The position numbers and the translations under genes are program-made. Shown here piece by piece: positions 8,001 to 14,823 of a stretch of DNA of 34,950 bases. The notes under the pieces are model-generated. The model did no database searches, had not been told where the DNA came from, and was given only the letters and a program-made list of their open reading frames with translations. The DNA comes from an uncultured Desulfomonile sp. (lineage in GTDB: Bacteria; Desulfobacterota; Desulfomonilia; Desulfomonilales; Desulfomonilaceae): NCBI GenBank assembly GCA_903896745.1, contig CAITZA010000374.1, positions 1-34,950 of the forward strand, written 5' to 3'. How positions within the stretch are numbered: position 1 is the stretch's first letter; every line of letters begins with the position of its first letter.

Positions 8001-8951
8001 TTACTGCACTACCTGAACGGTGTATCCGAACTTGTCACCATCCTCCTGTCTGTATTCGATTTTGACTTTTTCACCGACTGCGGGCCTTCTGAAGGGTATG
8101 AACTTTGTCTTGAGCCCTACCCGGATGTTAACAACCTCAGCAGCGTCCGCGTCATCAGCTACCCGTAATGAAAGACTCTTGGGAGATGAGGCCACGACCT
8201 CACCTGTAAGCGTCTTTGAGCTTTTTTCCTCTTTCGGGGCTGAATCCCTTACTTCGTCCTTCGGCGCAACCGGTTTTTCCACAGGTGAGGTTTTTGCAAT
8301 CACCTTTTTCTCACCTGCGCCGGTCTTGGAGACAGTCTTTTTGGGAGGGGGGCCTGGAGTGGCGCCATCAGTGGGCCCGGTTGAAACCGCGTCCGATGCT
8401 GATGATGAGGGTTTGGCCTGCGGCTCGGTTGAACGAGTCGGGGCCGCTGGTTTTCTACCCGAGGGAGGGGGGGTAGTGGTTGTCGAAGAACCAGACGGCG
8501 TCCACGACGGATCAGACACATGAGCCGGAGGCTTTGTCGAAACTATGGGTTTAGGGGGTGAACAGGAATCGATCGGCCCGGGTTCTTCACCCACCGATCT
8601 ACACACAGTGCCGCTCGGTGGAGCGGGTGGATAACATTGGGCGGATGAAGGCGTAGGCGATAGGCTTACCACTTTTGTCGCCTTCATATATCCATCTTCA
8701 AGAATGAAATCTACAGCGACATTCTCTCCAAGACACGGACGCCTGCTTGGAACAAATTTCGTGCGCCATCCTACATTCACTTCAGCGCATTGACCGTTCG
8801 ACTTGACGGTCATCGATCTCCAACCGTTTTCAACTACGGTTCCCTTAAAGGTGCAAATTCTGAATGCTTGAACTGGCTCCACCATACATGTTATCAGAAT
8901 CGCAGCGGCTACGATTGCGATGGAGCCGTAAACGGAAACTTTTCCGGACAT
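8001..8951 (-). CDS. Exported protein with two copies of a small beta domain joined by a Pro/Ser/Lys-rich linker
   Basis: 316 aa. Signal peptide MSGKVSVYGSIAIVAAAILI to about residue 29 (VQA/F). Residues 34-97 and 248-316 are clear duplicates: both follow the pattern GxVVxxxxxSxxVxxx, then VNVGWRTKFVPSRRPCLGE in the first and VNIRVGLKTKFIPFRRPAVGE in the second, and both end in an E-D-G turn and a final strand. This looks like a small OB-fold or DUF5666-like domain. Residues 98-247 are low complexity, rich in P, S, T, K and A. Start ATG 8951 follows GAGGAGGT; a longer reading from 9056 lacks a signal. Two or more Cys in the N-terminal half could form a disulfide. Role unknown; periplasmic or envelope scaffold is plausible. 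Confidence 0.82.
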   Translation of the reverse strand: MSGKVSVYGSIAIVAAAILITCMVEPVQAFRICTFKGTVVENGWRSMTVKSNGQCAEVNVGWRTKFVPSRRPCLGENVAVDFILEDGYMKATKVVSLSPTPSSAQCYPPAPPSGTVCRSVGEEPGPIDSCSPPKPIVSTKPPAHVSDPSWTPSGSSTTTTPPPSGRKPAAPTRSTEPQAKPSSSASDAVSTGPTDGATPGPPPKKTVSKTGAGEKKVIAKTSPVEKPVAPKDEVRDSAPKEEKSSKTLTGEVVASSPKSLSLRVADDADAAEVVNIRVGLKTKFIPFRRPAVGEKVKIEYRQEDGDKFGYTVQVVQ

Positions 8952-9047
8952 GGAAGACCTCCTCACTGGGGGGGTAAGGAATTTGCTCTGGTCTTTAACA
9001 GCGCCTGGCCGTGCCTGGCTATTGAGCATCCTATGTATTAAAGTGTT

Positions 9048-9075
9048 TTGAAACATAGTAGGTTACGTTTAAAAT
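9048..9075 (+). promoter_or_regulatory. Candidate sigma70 promoter for the 9213-10123 gene pair
   Basis: TTGAAA (9048-9053), a 16-nt spacer and TAAAAT (9070-9075), leaving a leader of about 130 nt to ATG 9213. It lies in the divergent gap upstream of the exported double-domain protein. This is a pattern match only. Confidence 0.35.
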
Positions 9076-9212
9076 GTCAAGTAATTTAATAACCACCAAA
9101 ACTATTAATGCGGTTACATTGTGGTTTCCATCTAACAATCTTGATGGGGCGGTATGCGTGACGGTTTGGAGTGGTCATTGACGAATTAACTCACAGTTTT
9201 TGGAGGTATTAG

Positions 9213-9566
9213 ATGGGGATATGCCGTGACACATCCGGCATGGAAATAGATATGGTGAAGGAGATGGCCGAGGGTTTGGGAAACACCGGGGCCGCTCTTG
9301 AGGAACTTATAGAGAAGGCCGGTCAGGCGCGCATGGAGGTTGCCAGGCTCAGGGATATTTACGGAGACGGGACTTCTGGAGACTTCAGATCTGATCATAT
9401 TGAAAAGATAAATGATTCTATAGGAAAATACAATTCCCTGGTGACGCGCGCGCAGAGTGTTCTTGACTGGCTGTTAATCCAGCGTGAGGCTTGCGGTTTC
9501 AGGACGCACAGGAATGTCAGCTCGTTTTATCCGATTCCCCAGAAGATGAGGCTACTAAAGAAATGA
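9213..9566 (+). CDS. Small helical protein, coupled to the thioredoxin-fold gene
   Basis: 117 aa, unrecognised. Residues about 10-95 are strongly helical and charged, with no membrane segment or signal peptide. The last 20 residues are basic. Start ATG 9213 has a perfect TGGAGGT about 8 nt upstream. Its stop overlaps the next start as ATGA (9563-9566), the classic sign of translational coupling, so this protein probably works with or is made in proportion to the thioredoxin-like protein. Confidence 0.68.
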   Translation: MGICRDTSGMEIDMVKEMAEGLGNTGAALEELIEKAGQARMEVARLRDIYGDGTSGDFRSDHIEKINDSIGKYNSLVTRAQSVLDWLLIQREACGFRTHRNVSSFYPIPQKMRLLKK

Positions 9567-10123
9567 GCGTTTTAGGGCAATCATATCCCCGGCGCGGTTT
9601 TTTGTTGATATTGTTTACGTTACTCGTTTGTTTGCTAGTATTTTGTGGTCAGTCTTTTTCGAGGAAGAGTTCTGCGGGAGAGACATGGGCGGTGTATTTT
9701 GGGTCGAGTGACTGTCCTGTTTGCGAACATGTCCAGCCGTTGCTCAGGGGTCTGGTGAATGACTATGGTCTAAGGATAAGATATTATGACATAACGCGCC
9801 CTGATGATTATCTGGTTTTTGAGCGGATCGAGTCTATCCATGGGTCGCCTGGCAAGTTTTCCGTGCCGATGGTGATAGTGGGCGAGAATATTCTTGTTGG
9901 AGAAAAGCAGATACAAAACAATCTTGGCAGGCTGGTTCAGAAATATGTGAGCGATTCGGGCGCTCGACTTCCCTACCTTGGAGACGCCAGAAATGAAACC
10001 TTCGAGGCGAATAATGCGGATTGTGCGGAATGCCGTGACAAGGGCCGTCCGCCATCTGTTGAAAGCGAGCTCAAAAAGCTGAAGCTCATAATTGACAGGT
10101 TCCTTGACAGCGCCAGCCAGTAA
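9563..10123 (+). CDS. Membrane-anchored thioredoxin-fold protein with CPVC motif
   Basis: 186 aa. An N-terminal uncleaved anchor or signal (GFLLILFTLLVCLLVFCG, about 12-29) precedes a thioredoxin-like domain with YFGSSDCPVCEHV (Cys51, Cys54) and a cis-Pro segment FSVPMVIVG (Pro102). A second CxxC pair (NADCAECRD, Cys154 and Cys157) lies in a C-terminal extension not usual for the fold. Predicted periplasmic thiol-disulfide carrier; whether it acts as reductase or oxidase, and on what, is not evident. An alternative upstream start at 9491 overlaps the preceding gene by 25 codons; ATG 9563, overlapping the previous stop by ATGA and with GAGG upstream, is preferred. Confidence 0.82.
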   Translation: MSVLGQSYPRRGFLLILFTLLVCLLVFCGQSFSRKSSAGETWAVYFGSSDCPVCEHVQPLLRGLVNDYGLRIRYYDITRPDDYLVFERIESIHGSPGKFSVPMVIVGENILVGEKQIQNNLGRLVQKYVSDSGARLPYLGDARNETFEANNADCAECRDKGRPPSVESELKKLKLIIDRFLDSASQ

Positions 10124-10196
10124 AATTTCCTATAAATTTTGTATTAATTATGGAAAAGTGTTTACAGAAAAGTTATGATATATGGTTATGGGTCTT

Positions 10197-10225
10197 TTGA
10201 CTAATGCATGTTGATTTTGTAAAAT
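10197..10225 (+). promoter_or_regulatory. Strong candidate sigma70 promoter upstream of the HesB-like gene
   Basis: TTGACT (10197-10202), exactly 17 nt, TAAAAT (10220-10225). This is close to consensus and gives a leader of about 115 nt before ATG 10347. Together with a good ribosome binding site it argues that the stop-containing HesB-like gene is still expressed. Confidence 0.6.
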
Positions 10226-10279
10226 GCTGATAGCTCATGGTGTGGGCAACAAAAACGACAATATTTTTGAAAAAGGCTC

Positions 10280-10308
10280 TTGACTATATTCGGATATATG
10301 AATAGTCT
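10280..10308 (+). promoter_or_regulatory. Second candidate promoter overlapped by a palindrome
   Basis: TTGACT (10280-10285), 17 nt, TAGTCT (10303-10308). An inverted repeat with arms GACTAT (10282-10287) and ATAGTC (10302-10307), plus an inner ATTC/GAAT pair (10288-10291 and 10300-10303), covers the same span. A dimeric repressor bound there would block the -35 and -10. An Fe-S-sensing Rrf2/IscR-type regulator would fit a HesB-like target but is only a guess. Confidence 0.4.
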
Positions 10309-10346
10309 TGTACCATAAACAAGGCGGACTTCGCCAGGAGAGAAAA

Positions 10347-10652
10347 ATGTTCACGATTGATGACGAATCAAAAAAGTTCTTACAGGAGAAACTGGAAACT
10401 AATCAGTTTCTTAGAGTGTTTTTTGGCGGCTATGGTTGAGGCGGACCCAGCATGGGACTGGCTCTGGACTAGCTAAAAGAAGGCGATGAAAAGTATGTGA
10501 TCAATGAGTTACCCTTAGTTGTGGATCCGTTTGCGATGAAGATCATAAAGGAATCGGGCGGTCTATCGATTAAGTCGAGTATATTCGGGCCCATGGCTGA
10601 GCTTGTAAACTCGGCCTCTGATGGCTGCGGCAGCGGTTGTAGTTGCGGATAA
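10347..10652 (+). CDS. HesB/IscA-like protein with in-frame UGA (probable Sec31) and UAG (codon 42)
   Basis: From ATG 10347 (AGGAG 6 nt upstream) to TAA 10650-10652 the frame encodes a 101-residue HesB/IscA-family protein if two in-frame stops are read through. The N-terminal part ends LRVFFGGYG; then UGA (10437-10439); then GGPSMGLALD; then UAG (10470-10472); then LKEGDEKYVINELPLVVD and so on to the Cys-rich tail DGCGSGCSCG. UGA occupies the site of the invariant Fe-S/Fe-binding Cys of IscA-like proteins (GxGC/U-GGPS-GLALDE), a family known to include natural selenoproteins, so Sec is the simplest reading. UAG replaces the usual Glu of LALDEP and may be a GAG-to-TAG mutation. The FmdB gene follows 12 nt later. 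Expected role: Fe-S or iron carrier. If UAG is not decoded, this is a pseudogene. Confidence 0.75.
10442..10466 (+). promoter_or_regulatory. Candidate bacterial SECIS hairpin downstream of the UGA
   Basis: Two nt after the UGA, CGGACCCAG (10442-10450) can pair with CTGGCTCTG (10458-10466) around a 7-nt loop CATGGGA; eight pairs including one G-U, and one C-C mismatch. The G-containing loop is as expected for SelB binding, but it starts only 11 nt after the UGA, shorter than usual search models, so support is moderate to weak. Confidence 0.35.
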
Positions 10653-10664
10653 CGGAGATAGACG

Positions 10665-10865
10665 ATGCCGATTTTCGAATTTGTTTGTGGGAAATGCGGT
10701 AATGAATTCGAAAGACTGGTATTTTCTTCGGACCAGGAAACGCTGAAGTGTCCGGACTGCGACAGCAGTGATGTAACAAAAATATTATCGGTTTTTTCGA
10801 GTTCAGCAATTGAGCGGGGGCTTGGATCATCATGCGGTCATGGCGCTACTAGCGGTCATTCCTGA
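10665..10865 (+). CDS. FmdB-family zinc ribbon protein
   Basis: 66 aa. It has the family's N-terminus MPIFEFVCGKCGNEFE and two CxxC knuckles (Cys8/Cys11, Cys29/Cys32) followed by the typical Ser/Gly-rich tail (SSCGHGATSGHS). FmdB-type proteins are putative regulatory or accessory zinc ribbons of unknown precise role. GGAG lies 9 nt before the ATG. It starts 12 nt after the HesB-like stop and shares its promoter region, so the two are likely one transcript ended by the terminator at 10903. Confidence 0.87.
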   Translation: MPIFEFVCGKCGNEFERLVFSSDQETLKCPDCDSSDVTKILSVFSSSAIERGLGSSCGHGATSGHS

Positions 10866-10902
10866 GGATGAAGCCTGCGGTGTCGTGACACTGCCCGAGA
10901 TG

Positions 10903-10936
10903 AAAAAGAGGCCGTATATTCCGGCCTCTTTTTTTC
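10903..10936. terminator. Bidirectional intrinsic terminator
   Basis: Perfect 12-bp stem AAAAAGAGGCCG (10903-10914) / CGGCCTCTTTTT (10922-10933), 7-nt loop, with T runs on both strands. It separates the HesB-FmdB unit from the convergent PaaK-like gene. Confidence 0.93.
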
Positions 10937-10943
10937 TTTTATG

Positions 10944-12212
10944 TCAATCCCATTTACGAATATCCTCAATGATCCTGAAGCCTTCTTTCAGGGTATCGGT
11001 CGGGAGTTTTCTAACCGCGCCCTTGAGTTTCAGGGTTTCCTTGATGGAATTTTCGATGGAGGTTTTAAGGGACGGCGCCAGTTCTTCCTTCATTTCGACT
11101 TCGAGCGTCATGAGGTCCTGATCCTGGAGTCTTTCGACAAGCAGGCGGCCCCTGACGATTTCCGGGAAAGTGTCAATGACCCTTTGAACCTGTGACGGAT
11201 GCACGAACATTCCTTTTACTTTTGTAACCTGATCTGCCCTTCCGAGAATTCTAGTCAATCTGGGGGCTTTTCTTCCACATGCGCATTCGTCGGTTGTGAC
11301 GCATGAAAGGTCACCTGTTCCGAACCTTACTAGCGGATATATTCTGTTGTTGCATGTTACGACGACTTCTCCGACCGATCCTTCGGGAAGAACGGCGCCG
11401 GTTTCGGGGTCAACTATCTCCACTATTACGTCATGATGGATGTGCATACCGCTCAATTGAGGGCATTCATAGGATACACAACCAACGTCGGCGGTTCCGT
11501 ATGCCTGTCTGCCGATAATCCCGTAGTCATCGAAAAATCTTTTTCGCATGGATTCGGGTAGCATTTCAGCGGCGAGAAAGGCCACCTGCAAGTTTACATT
11601 GGAGATTACTCCCATATCTTCGGCTTTTTTGAGGATGGCCATGAGGAAGCTTGGTGTGCCGATGTATCCCGTAACACCGAGACTTTTCAGGATGTCCGCC
11701 TGCGCTTCGGTGTTTCCAACGCCTGTTGGGATGACCACAGCGCCGAGTTCTGTCATGCCTTCCTCGAACATGTGACCAGCGGGTGTCAAATGATATGCGA
11801 AGGTGTTGATCACGATGTCCCCTGAACGGAAGCCTACCGAATAGAGTGCGGTTTTCCACCTCCAGTAATCGTTGACCTTTCCGACAGGATCATAGATGGG
11901 GCCGGGTGATTGATGAATTCGCGCCAGATCGGATATTGGGACAGTCAGAAAACCACCGAAAGGAGGTTGAGCCTTCTGGGCTTCTGAAAGGTCCTTTTTC
12001 TTTGTTATCGGGAGCTTTTTGAGGTCTTCAATCGTCCTTATGGAATCGGGCGCCAGTCCCCGTGATTCCATGGACGCCCTCAGTGGAGTCCCTGCGCTGT
12101 ATGCGTGCGCCACTACTTCACTCAAAAACTTTTCCTGATACTGTCGCCTCTGGTCAGCGGTAAACGTCTCCTGCGCATGCAGGATGCCAGAGTTTCTGTC
12201 AATTTGACTCAT
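10944..12212 (-). CDS. Phenylacetate-CoA-ligase-like (PaaK family) protein lacking key catalytic motifs
   Basis: 422 aa, the length and order of PaaK-type enzymes, which activate aryl acids with ATP and CoA. Seen: QAYGTADVGCVSYECP (the YGxTE region), LVRFGTGDLS, a CxCG near GRKAPRL, and ILGRADQVTKVKGMFVHPSQV. Odd: the glycine/Ser/Thr P-loop (usually SSGTTGKPT) is replaced by HQSPGPIYDP (100-109), and the C-terminal catalytic Lys region (family: EGK-x-QR-x-x-D) reads KEGFRIIEDIRKWD, with Phe where Lys is expected. It may belong to a divergent subfamily with altered chemistry, for example binding acyl-AMP or CoA ester without adenylation, or use other residues. Start ATG 12212 follows GGAGGCGATGA. 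Confidence 0.83.
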   Translation of the reverse strand: MSQIDRNSGILHAQETFTADQRRQYQEKFLSEVVAHAYSAGTPLRASMESRGLAPDSIRTIEDLKKLPITKKKDLSEAQKAQPPFGGFLTVPISDLARIHQSPGPIYDPVGKVNDYWRWKTALYSVGFRSGDIVINTFAYHLTPAGHMFEEGMTELGAVVIPTGVGNTEAQADILKSLGVTGYIGTPSFLMAILKKAEDMGVISNVNLQVAFLAAEMLPESMRKRFFDDYGIIGRQAYGTADVGCVSYECPQLSGMHIHHDVIVEIVDPETGAVLPEGSVGEVVVTCNNRIYPLVRFGTGDLSCVTTDECACGRKAPRLTRILGRADQVTKVKGMFVHPSQVQRVIDTFPEIVRGRLLVERLQDQDLMTLEVEMKEELAPSLKTSIENSIKETLKLKGAVRKLPTDTLKEGFRIIEDIRKWD

Positions 12213-12471
12213 TCATCGCCTCCATCCATGAACTTTGAGAGAAAATGCGTCAGACATTTTTCTCATTTGTTAGCGCATCGGGTAAACTTTAACACTATAG
12301 CTTTTCATTCACATAATGAATTATGGGGTAGACGCAAACCAGGGTAGGTCGATTGATATCGAATGAGCCTGTTATGGCGCCATATTTTTCATGATCAGGA
12401 ATTTTACATGAGACATTTATCCATTGTGCGCTCCGGTTTCTATTGAAACACAGGCGGTATGGCAATAGCTG

Positions 12472-12500
12472 TTGACACTTCAGGAGAGCTATCATATCAT
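12472..12500 (+). promoter_or_regulatory. Sigma70 promoter for the acyl-CoA synthetase at 12744
   Basis: TTGACA (12472-12477), exactly 17 nt, TATCAT (12495-12500): a perfect -35 and five of six bases of the -10. Transcription would start near 12507, giving a long leader of about 237 nt. Confidence 0.65.
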
Positions 12501-12640
12501 ATTTGAAAGGCATTTGATGTTTAGCCTTCCCGATTTTCCCATTTTCTTGTAATAGTATTTTTATCTTGGAGTCAAATTTGGCCGAACAGGATTACTTTCA
12601 GCATAATGAACCATTCAGGTTGTCATGTCCAGTTGAAACA

Positions 12641-12666
12641 ACATCATTGTGTATGATGTATTTTTT
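12641..12666 (+). terminator. Terminator-like hairpin in the leader of the acyl-CoA synthetase
   Basis: ACATCAT (12641-12647) / ATGATGT (12653-12659), 5-nt loop, followed by A and six T. The stem is AT-rich and weak. Its place between promoter and gene suggests a possible attenuator, but it may not terminate. Confidence 0.35.
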
Positions 12667-12743
12667 GGCGGGGGTCGCATACATTTGCGCGTATGGTTGA
12701 TCTGTAACAAGAGACTGAAAAATAGTGTTTTTTGGAGGGTTTT

Positions 12744-14333
12744 ATGACGATAAGCAAGTGGATTCACATGGGCGTGGTATTGAGTCGCCAGGCCGAACAG
12801 TATCCTGACAAGCTTGGATGTCAGGACAAGAACCGGGACTTCACCTTCAAACAGTGGAATGAGCGTAGTTGCAGATTGGCCAACGGCCTGAATGGCATAG
12901 GATGTAAACACGGCGACAGGTTTGCGGTGATAGCGTTCAACCGAGTGGAGTGGATGGAGATATATGCTGGAAGCGCGAAGGGCGGACAGGTGAGTGTTCC
13001 GATAATGTTCAGGCTGGCCGGCCCGGAAATCGAATACATAGTGAATAACGCGGGCTGCAAGGCGTTCATCGTTGAAAAGCCCTTTGTAGAGATGATCAAT
13101 GGTATCAGGGACCGGCTTCCTGTTCCCGCCGGGGGATATATTTACTTGGGAGAGCCCGGAGAGAAAGCGCCCGAGGGTTATGTGGAATATGAGTCATGGC
13201 TGGCGGCGTCTTCACAGGCAGAGCCTGATGTTATGGTTGACGCTGAGGATCCGTGGACATTCATGTATACGTCGGGAACCACAGGCAAACCCAAGGGCGT
13301 AGTGAGAACGCATGAATCATTTCTGGCAATGTATTATCTTGATGTCGCCAACATGGGATTGAGACCGACAGATAAGGCGCTGATGGTAATGCCGATGTGC
13401 CATGTAAATTCAATCTTCTACTCATTTCCTTATACTATGGTTTCCGCAGGCGTCTGTGTCTATAACGAATCCAGTTTCAATCCGGAAGATTTTCTGTCTA
13501 CGGTTCAAAAGTACGGAGTCACGTTTACATCCCTGGTTCCGACTCATTACATAATGATTCTGTCGATGCCTGATTCGATAAAGAAAAACTACAATGTATC
13601 GAGTGTGCGTCAGTTACTTATTTCTTCAGCGCCGGCGCGAAAGGAAACCAAGGTCGCAATCCTTGACTTTTTCAGGAACGCCGAATTATGGGAGGCCTAT
13701 GGATCAACCGAGGCCGGTCTGGTTACATTGTGCAGACCGGAAGACCAGTTGAGAAAACTCGGAACCATTGGGCGGGAAATATTCGGAATAGACCGGATAA
13801 AGGTGCTGGATGAGGAAGGCGTCGAAGTCCCGGATGGAGAAGTTGGTGAACTCTATGCCCGAACCCCGATGATCTTCAAGGAATACTGGGGTTTGCCCGA
13901 GAAAAGCAAGGAAGTTTTTCAGGGTGAGTGGTTTACCGCGGGCGATATGTGCTACAGGGATCCTGAAGGTTTTTACGTGCTGGTTGACCGCAAGGCAAAC
14001 ATGATCATAACAGGCGGAGAGAATGTTTTCCCGTCTGAAGTTGAAAACGCGCTGGCCTCGCATCCCAAAGTCAAGGACGTCGCTGTAATTGGAACCCCTC
14101 ACGAGAAGTGGGGAGAATCCATTCACGCTTTCGTAATTTTGAAAGACCCTGAAGACGCTTCTGATGGACTCAAGGAAGAAATAAAGAGGTTCACCAGAAC
14201 CAAGATAGCGGCGTATAAGGTTCCCAAGACACTCGATTTCATAGCGGATGATGACATGCCGCGCACCGGCACCGGAAAAATCCTCCACAGGGTATTGCGT
14301 GAACAGTTCGGAAAATGGAGTGACAACCGGTAA
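12744..14333 (+). CDS. Long-chain fatty acyl-CoA synthetase (AMP-forming)
   Basis: 529-aa ANL-superfamily ligase that activates a fatty or related carboxylic acid for beta-oxidation. Complete motif set: P-loop MYTSGTTGKPKG (174-185), LWEAYGSTEAG, WFTAGDMCYRDPEGFY, VDRKANMIITGGENVFPSEVE and catalytic MPRTGTGKILHR (Lys512). No signal or membrane segment. The true start is ATG 12744, 6 nt after TTGGAGGG; the TTG four codons earlier is part of the ribosome binding site. Compared with the 3512-5164 enzyme it belongs to a different subgroup (GTTGKPKGVV, FadD/class I type). An intrinsic terminator lies about 50 nt after the stop, so it is probably monocistronic. Confidence 0.93.
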   Translation: MTISKWIHMGVVLSRQAEQYPDKLGCQDKNRDFTFKQWNERSCRLANGLNGIGCKHGDRFAVIAFNRVEWMEIYAGSAKGGQVSVPIMFRLAGPEIEYIVNNAGCKAFIVEKPFVEMINGIRDRLPVPAGGYIYLGEPGEKAPEGYVEYESWLAASSQAEPDVMVDAEDPWTFMYTSGTTGKPKGVVRTHESFLAMYYLDVANMGLRPTDKALMVMPMCHVNSIFYSFPYTMVSAGVCVYNESSFNPEDFLSTVQKYGVTFTSLVPTHYIMILSMPDSIKKNYNVSSVRQLLISSAPARKETKVAILDFFRNAELWEAYGSTEAGLVTLCRPEDQLRKLGTIGREIFGIDRIKVLDEEGVEVPDGEVGELYARTPMIFKEYWGLPEKSKEVFQGEWFTAGDMCYRDPEGFYVLVDRKANMIITGGENVFPSEVENALASHPKVKDVAVIGTPHEKWGESIHAFVILKDPEDASDGLKEEIKRFTRTKIAAYKVPKTLDFIADDDMPRTGTGKILHRVLREQFGKWSDNR

Positions 14334-14385
14334 TTCCGGCAATCGATCGTCTTGCGTTACACTGAAGATCGGCTTCAATTTAAAG

Positions 14386-14423
14386 AAACCCGCTTTTGGT
14401 ATTTTACCAGGAGCGGGTTTTTT
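14386..14423 (+). terminator. Intrinsic terminator after the acyl-CoA synthetase
   Basis: AAACCCGCT (14386-14394) / AGCGGGTTT (14412-14420), with inner GGT/ACC pairing, followed by a T run of six. Confidence 0.88.
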
Positions 14424-14515
14424 AGCGGGATTGTTTTTGTTCAGTGAATGTGTTATTCCCCCATTGGCGTTGAATGAACCGAACCCTTTCGGTCATGAAA
14501 ATGGTACGGAGCCGA

Positions 14516-14800
14516 ATGGTTATGCAAAAAAACCTGTTGTTGATATTGGTTGCAATTTCAGTTTTTGCGAGCGCCCCTGCGACCGGTCAATCGATAAATA
14601 GCGCTCCTCGATCGAATCCCGAGCAGTGGCGTAGTCATCAGATGAATCAACCGACTCCGTCGGCTAACGAAAAAGACGTCCTTTCGGATGACAGACTTGA
14701 GGAAATAAGGCAGTTATATATGGAAGCAAACCGGGAGGCGCAGACAGGACAGTCGTCGGAAAACCGCAACGCCCCCGCACTGAACCATCAGATGAAGTGA
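14516..14800 (+). CDS. Small exported protein of unknown function
   Basis: 94 aa with signal peptide MVMQKNLLLILVAISVFASA and cleavage near APA/TGQ or TGQ/S. The mature part is about 70 residues, polar, rich in Ser, Asn, Gln and Glu, with one helix (DRLEEIRQLYMEANREAQ). I recognise no family. ATG 14516 is preferred (GGAG 6 nt upstream); an ATG at 14474 would add a basic N-terminal extension. It is convergent with the methyltransferase gene and only 22 nt from its end. Confidence 0.6.
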   Translation: MVMQKNLLLILVAISVFASAPATGQSINSAPRSNPEQWRSHQMNQPTPSANEKDVLSDDRLEEIRQLYMEANREAQTGQSSENRNAPALNHQMK

Positions 14801-14823
14801 AGGCTTGGTTCGGCGCGAAGCCT
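14801..14823. terminator. Short hairpin between convergent genes
   Basis: AGGCTT (14801-14806) / AAGCCT (14818-14823), 11-nt loop, filling the 22-nt gap between the 14516 gene and the methyltransferase. No T tract, so its terminator activity is uncertain. Confidence 0.35.

Larger units (their letters stand above)
12213..12743. other. Divergent intergenic region with a promoter and structured leader
   Basis: No convincing gene. The right half is a leader of about 235 nt after the sigma70 promoter at 12472-12500, with a terminator-like hairpin at 12641-12666. A minus-strand frame of about 70 codons (12295-12513) has no good ribosome binding site or recognisable family and was not called. Confidence 0.45.

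Noticed and set aside
10665-10865. Whether the TGA ending the FmdB gene could be another selenocysteine
   Set aside because: The protein already has normal FmdB length and tail, and what follows is a terminator, not conserved coding sequence.
12295-12513. Minus-strand 73-codon frame between the two ligase genes
   Set aside because: No suitable ribosome binding site, no recognisable domain, and it overlaps the sigma70 promoter of the opposite gene.
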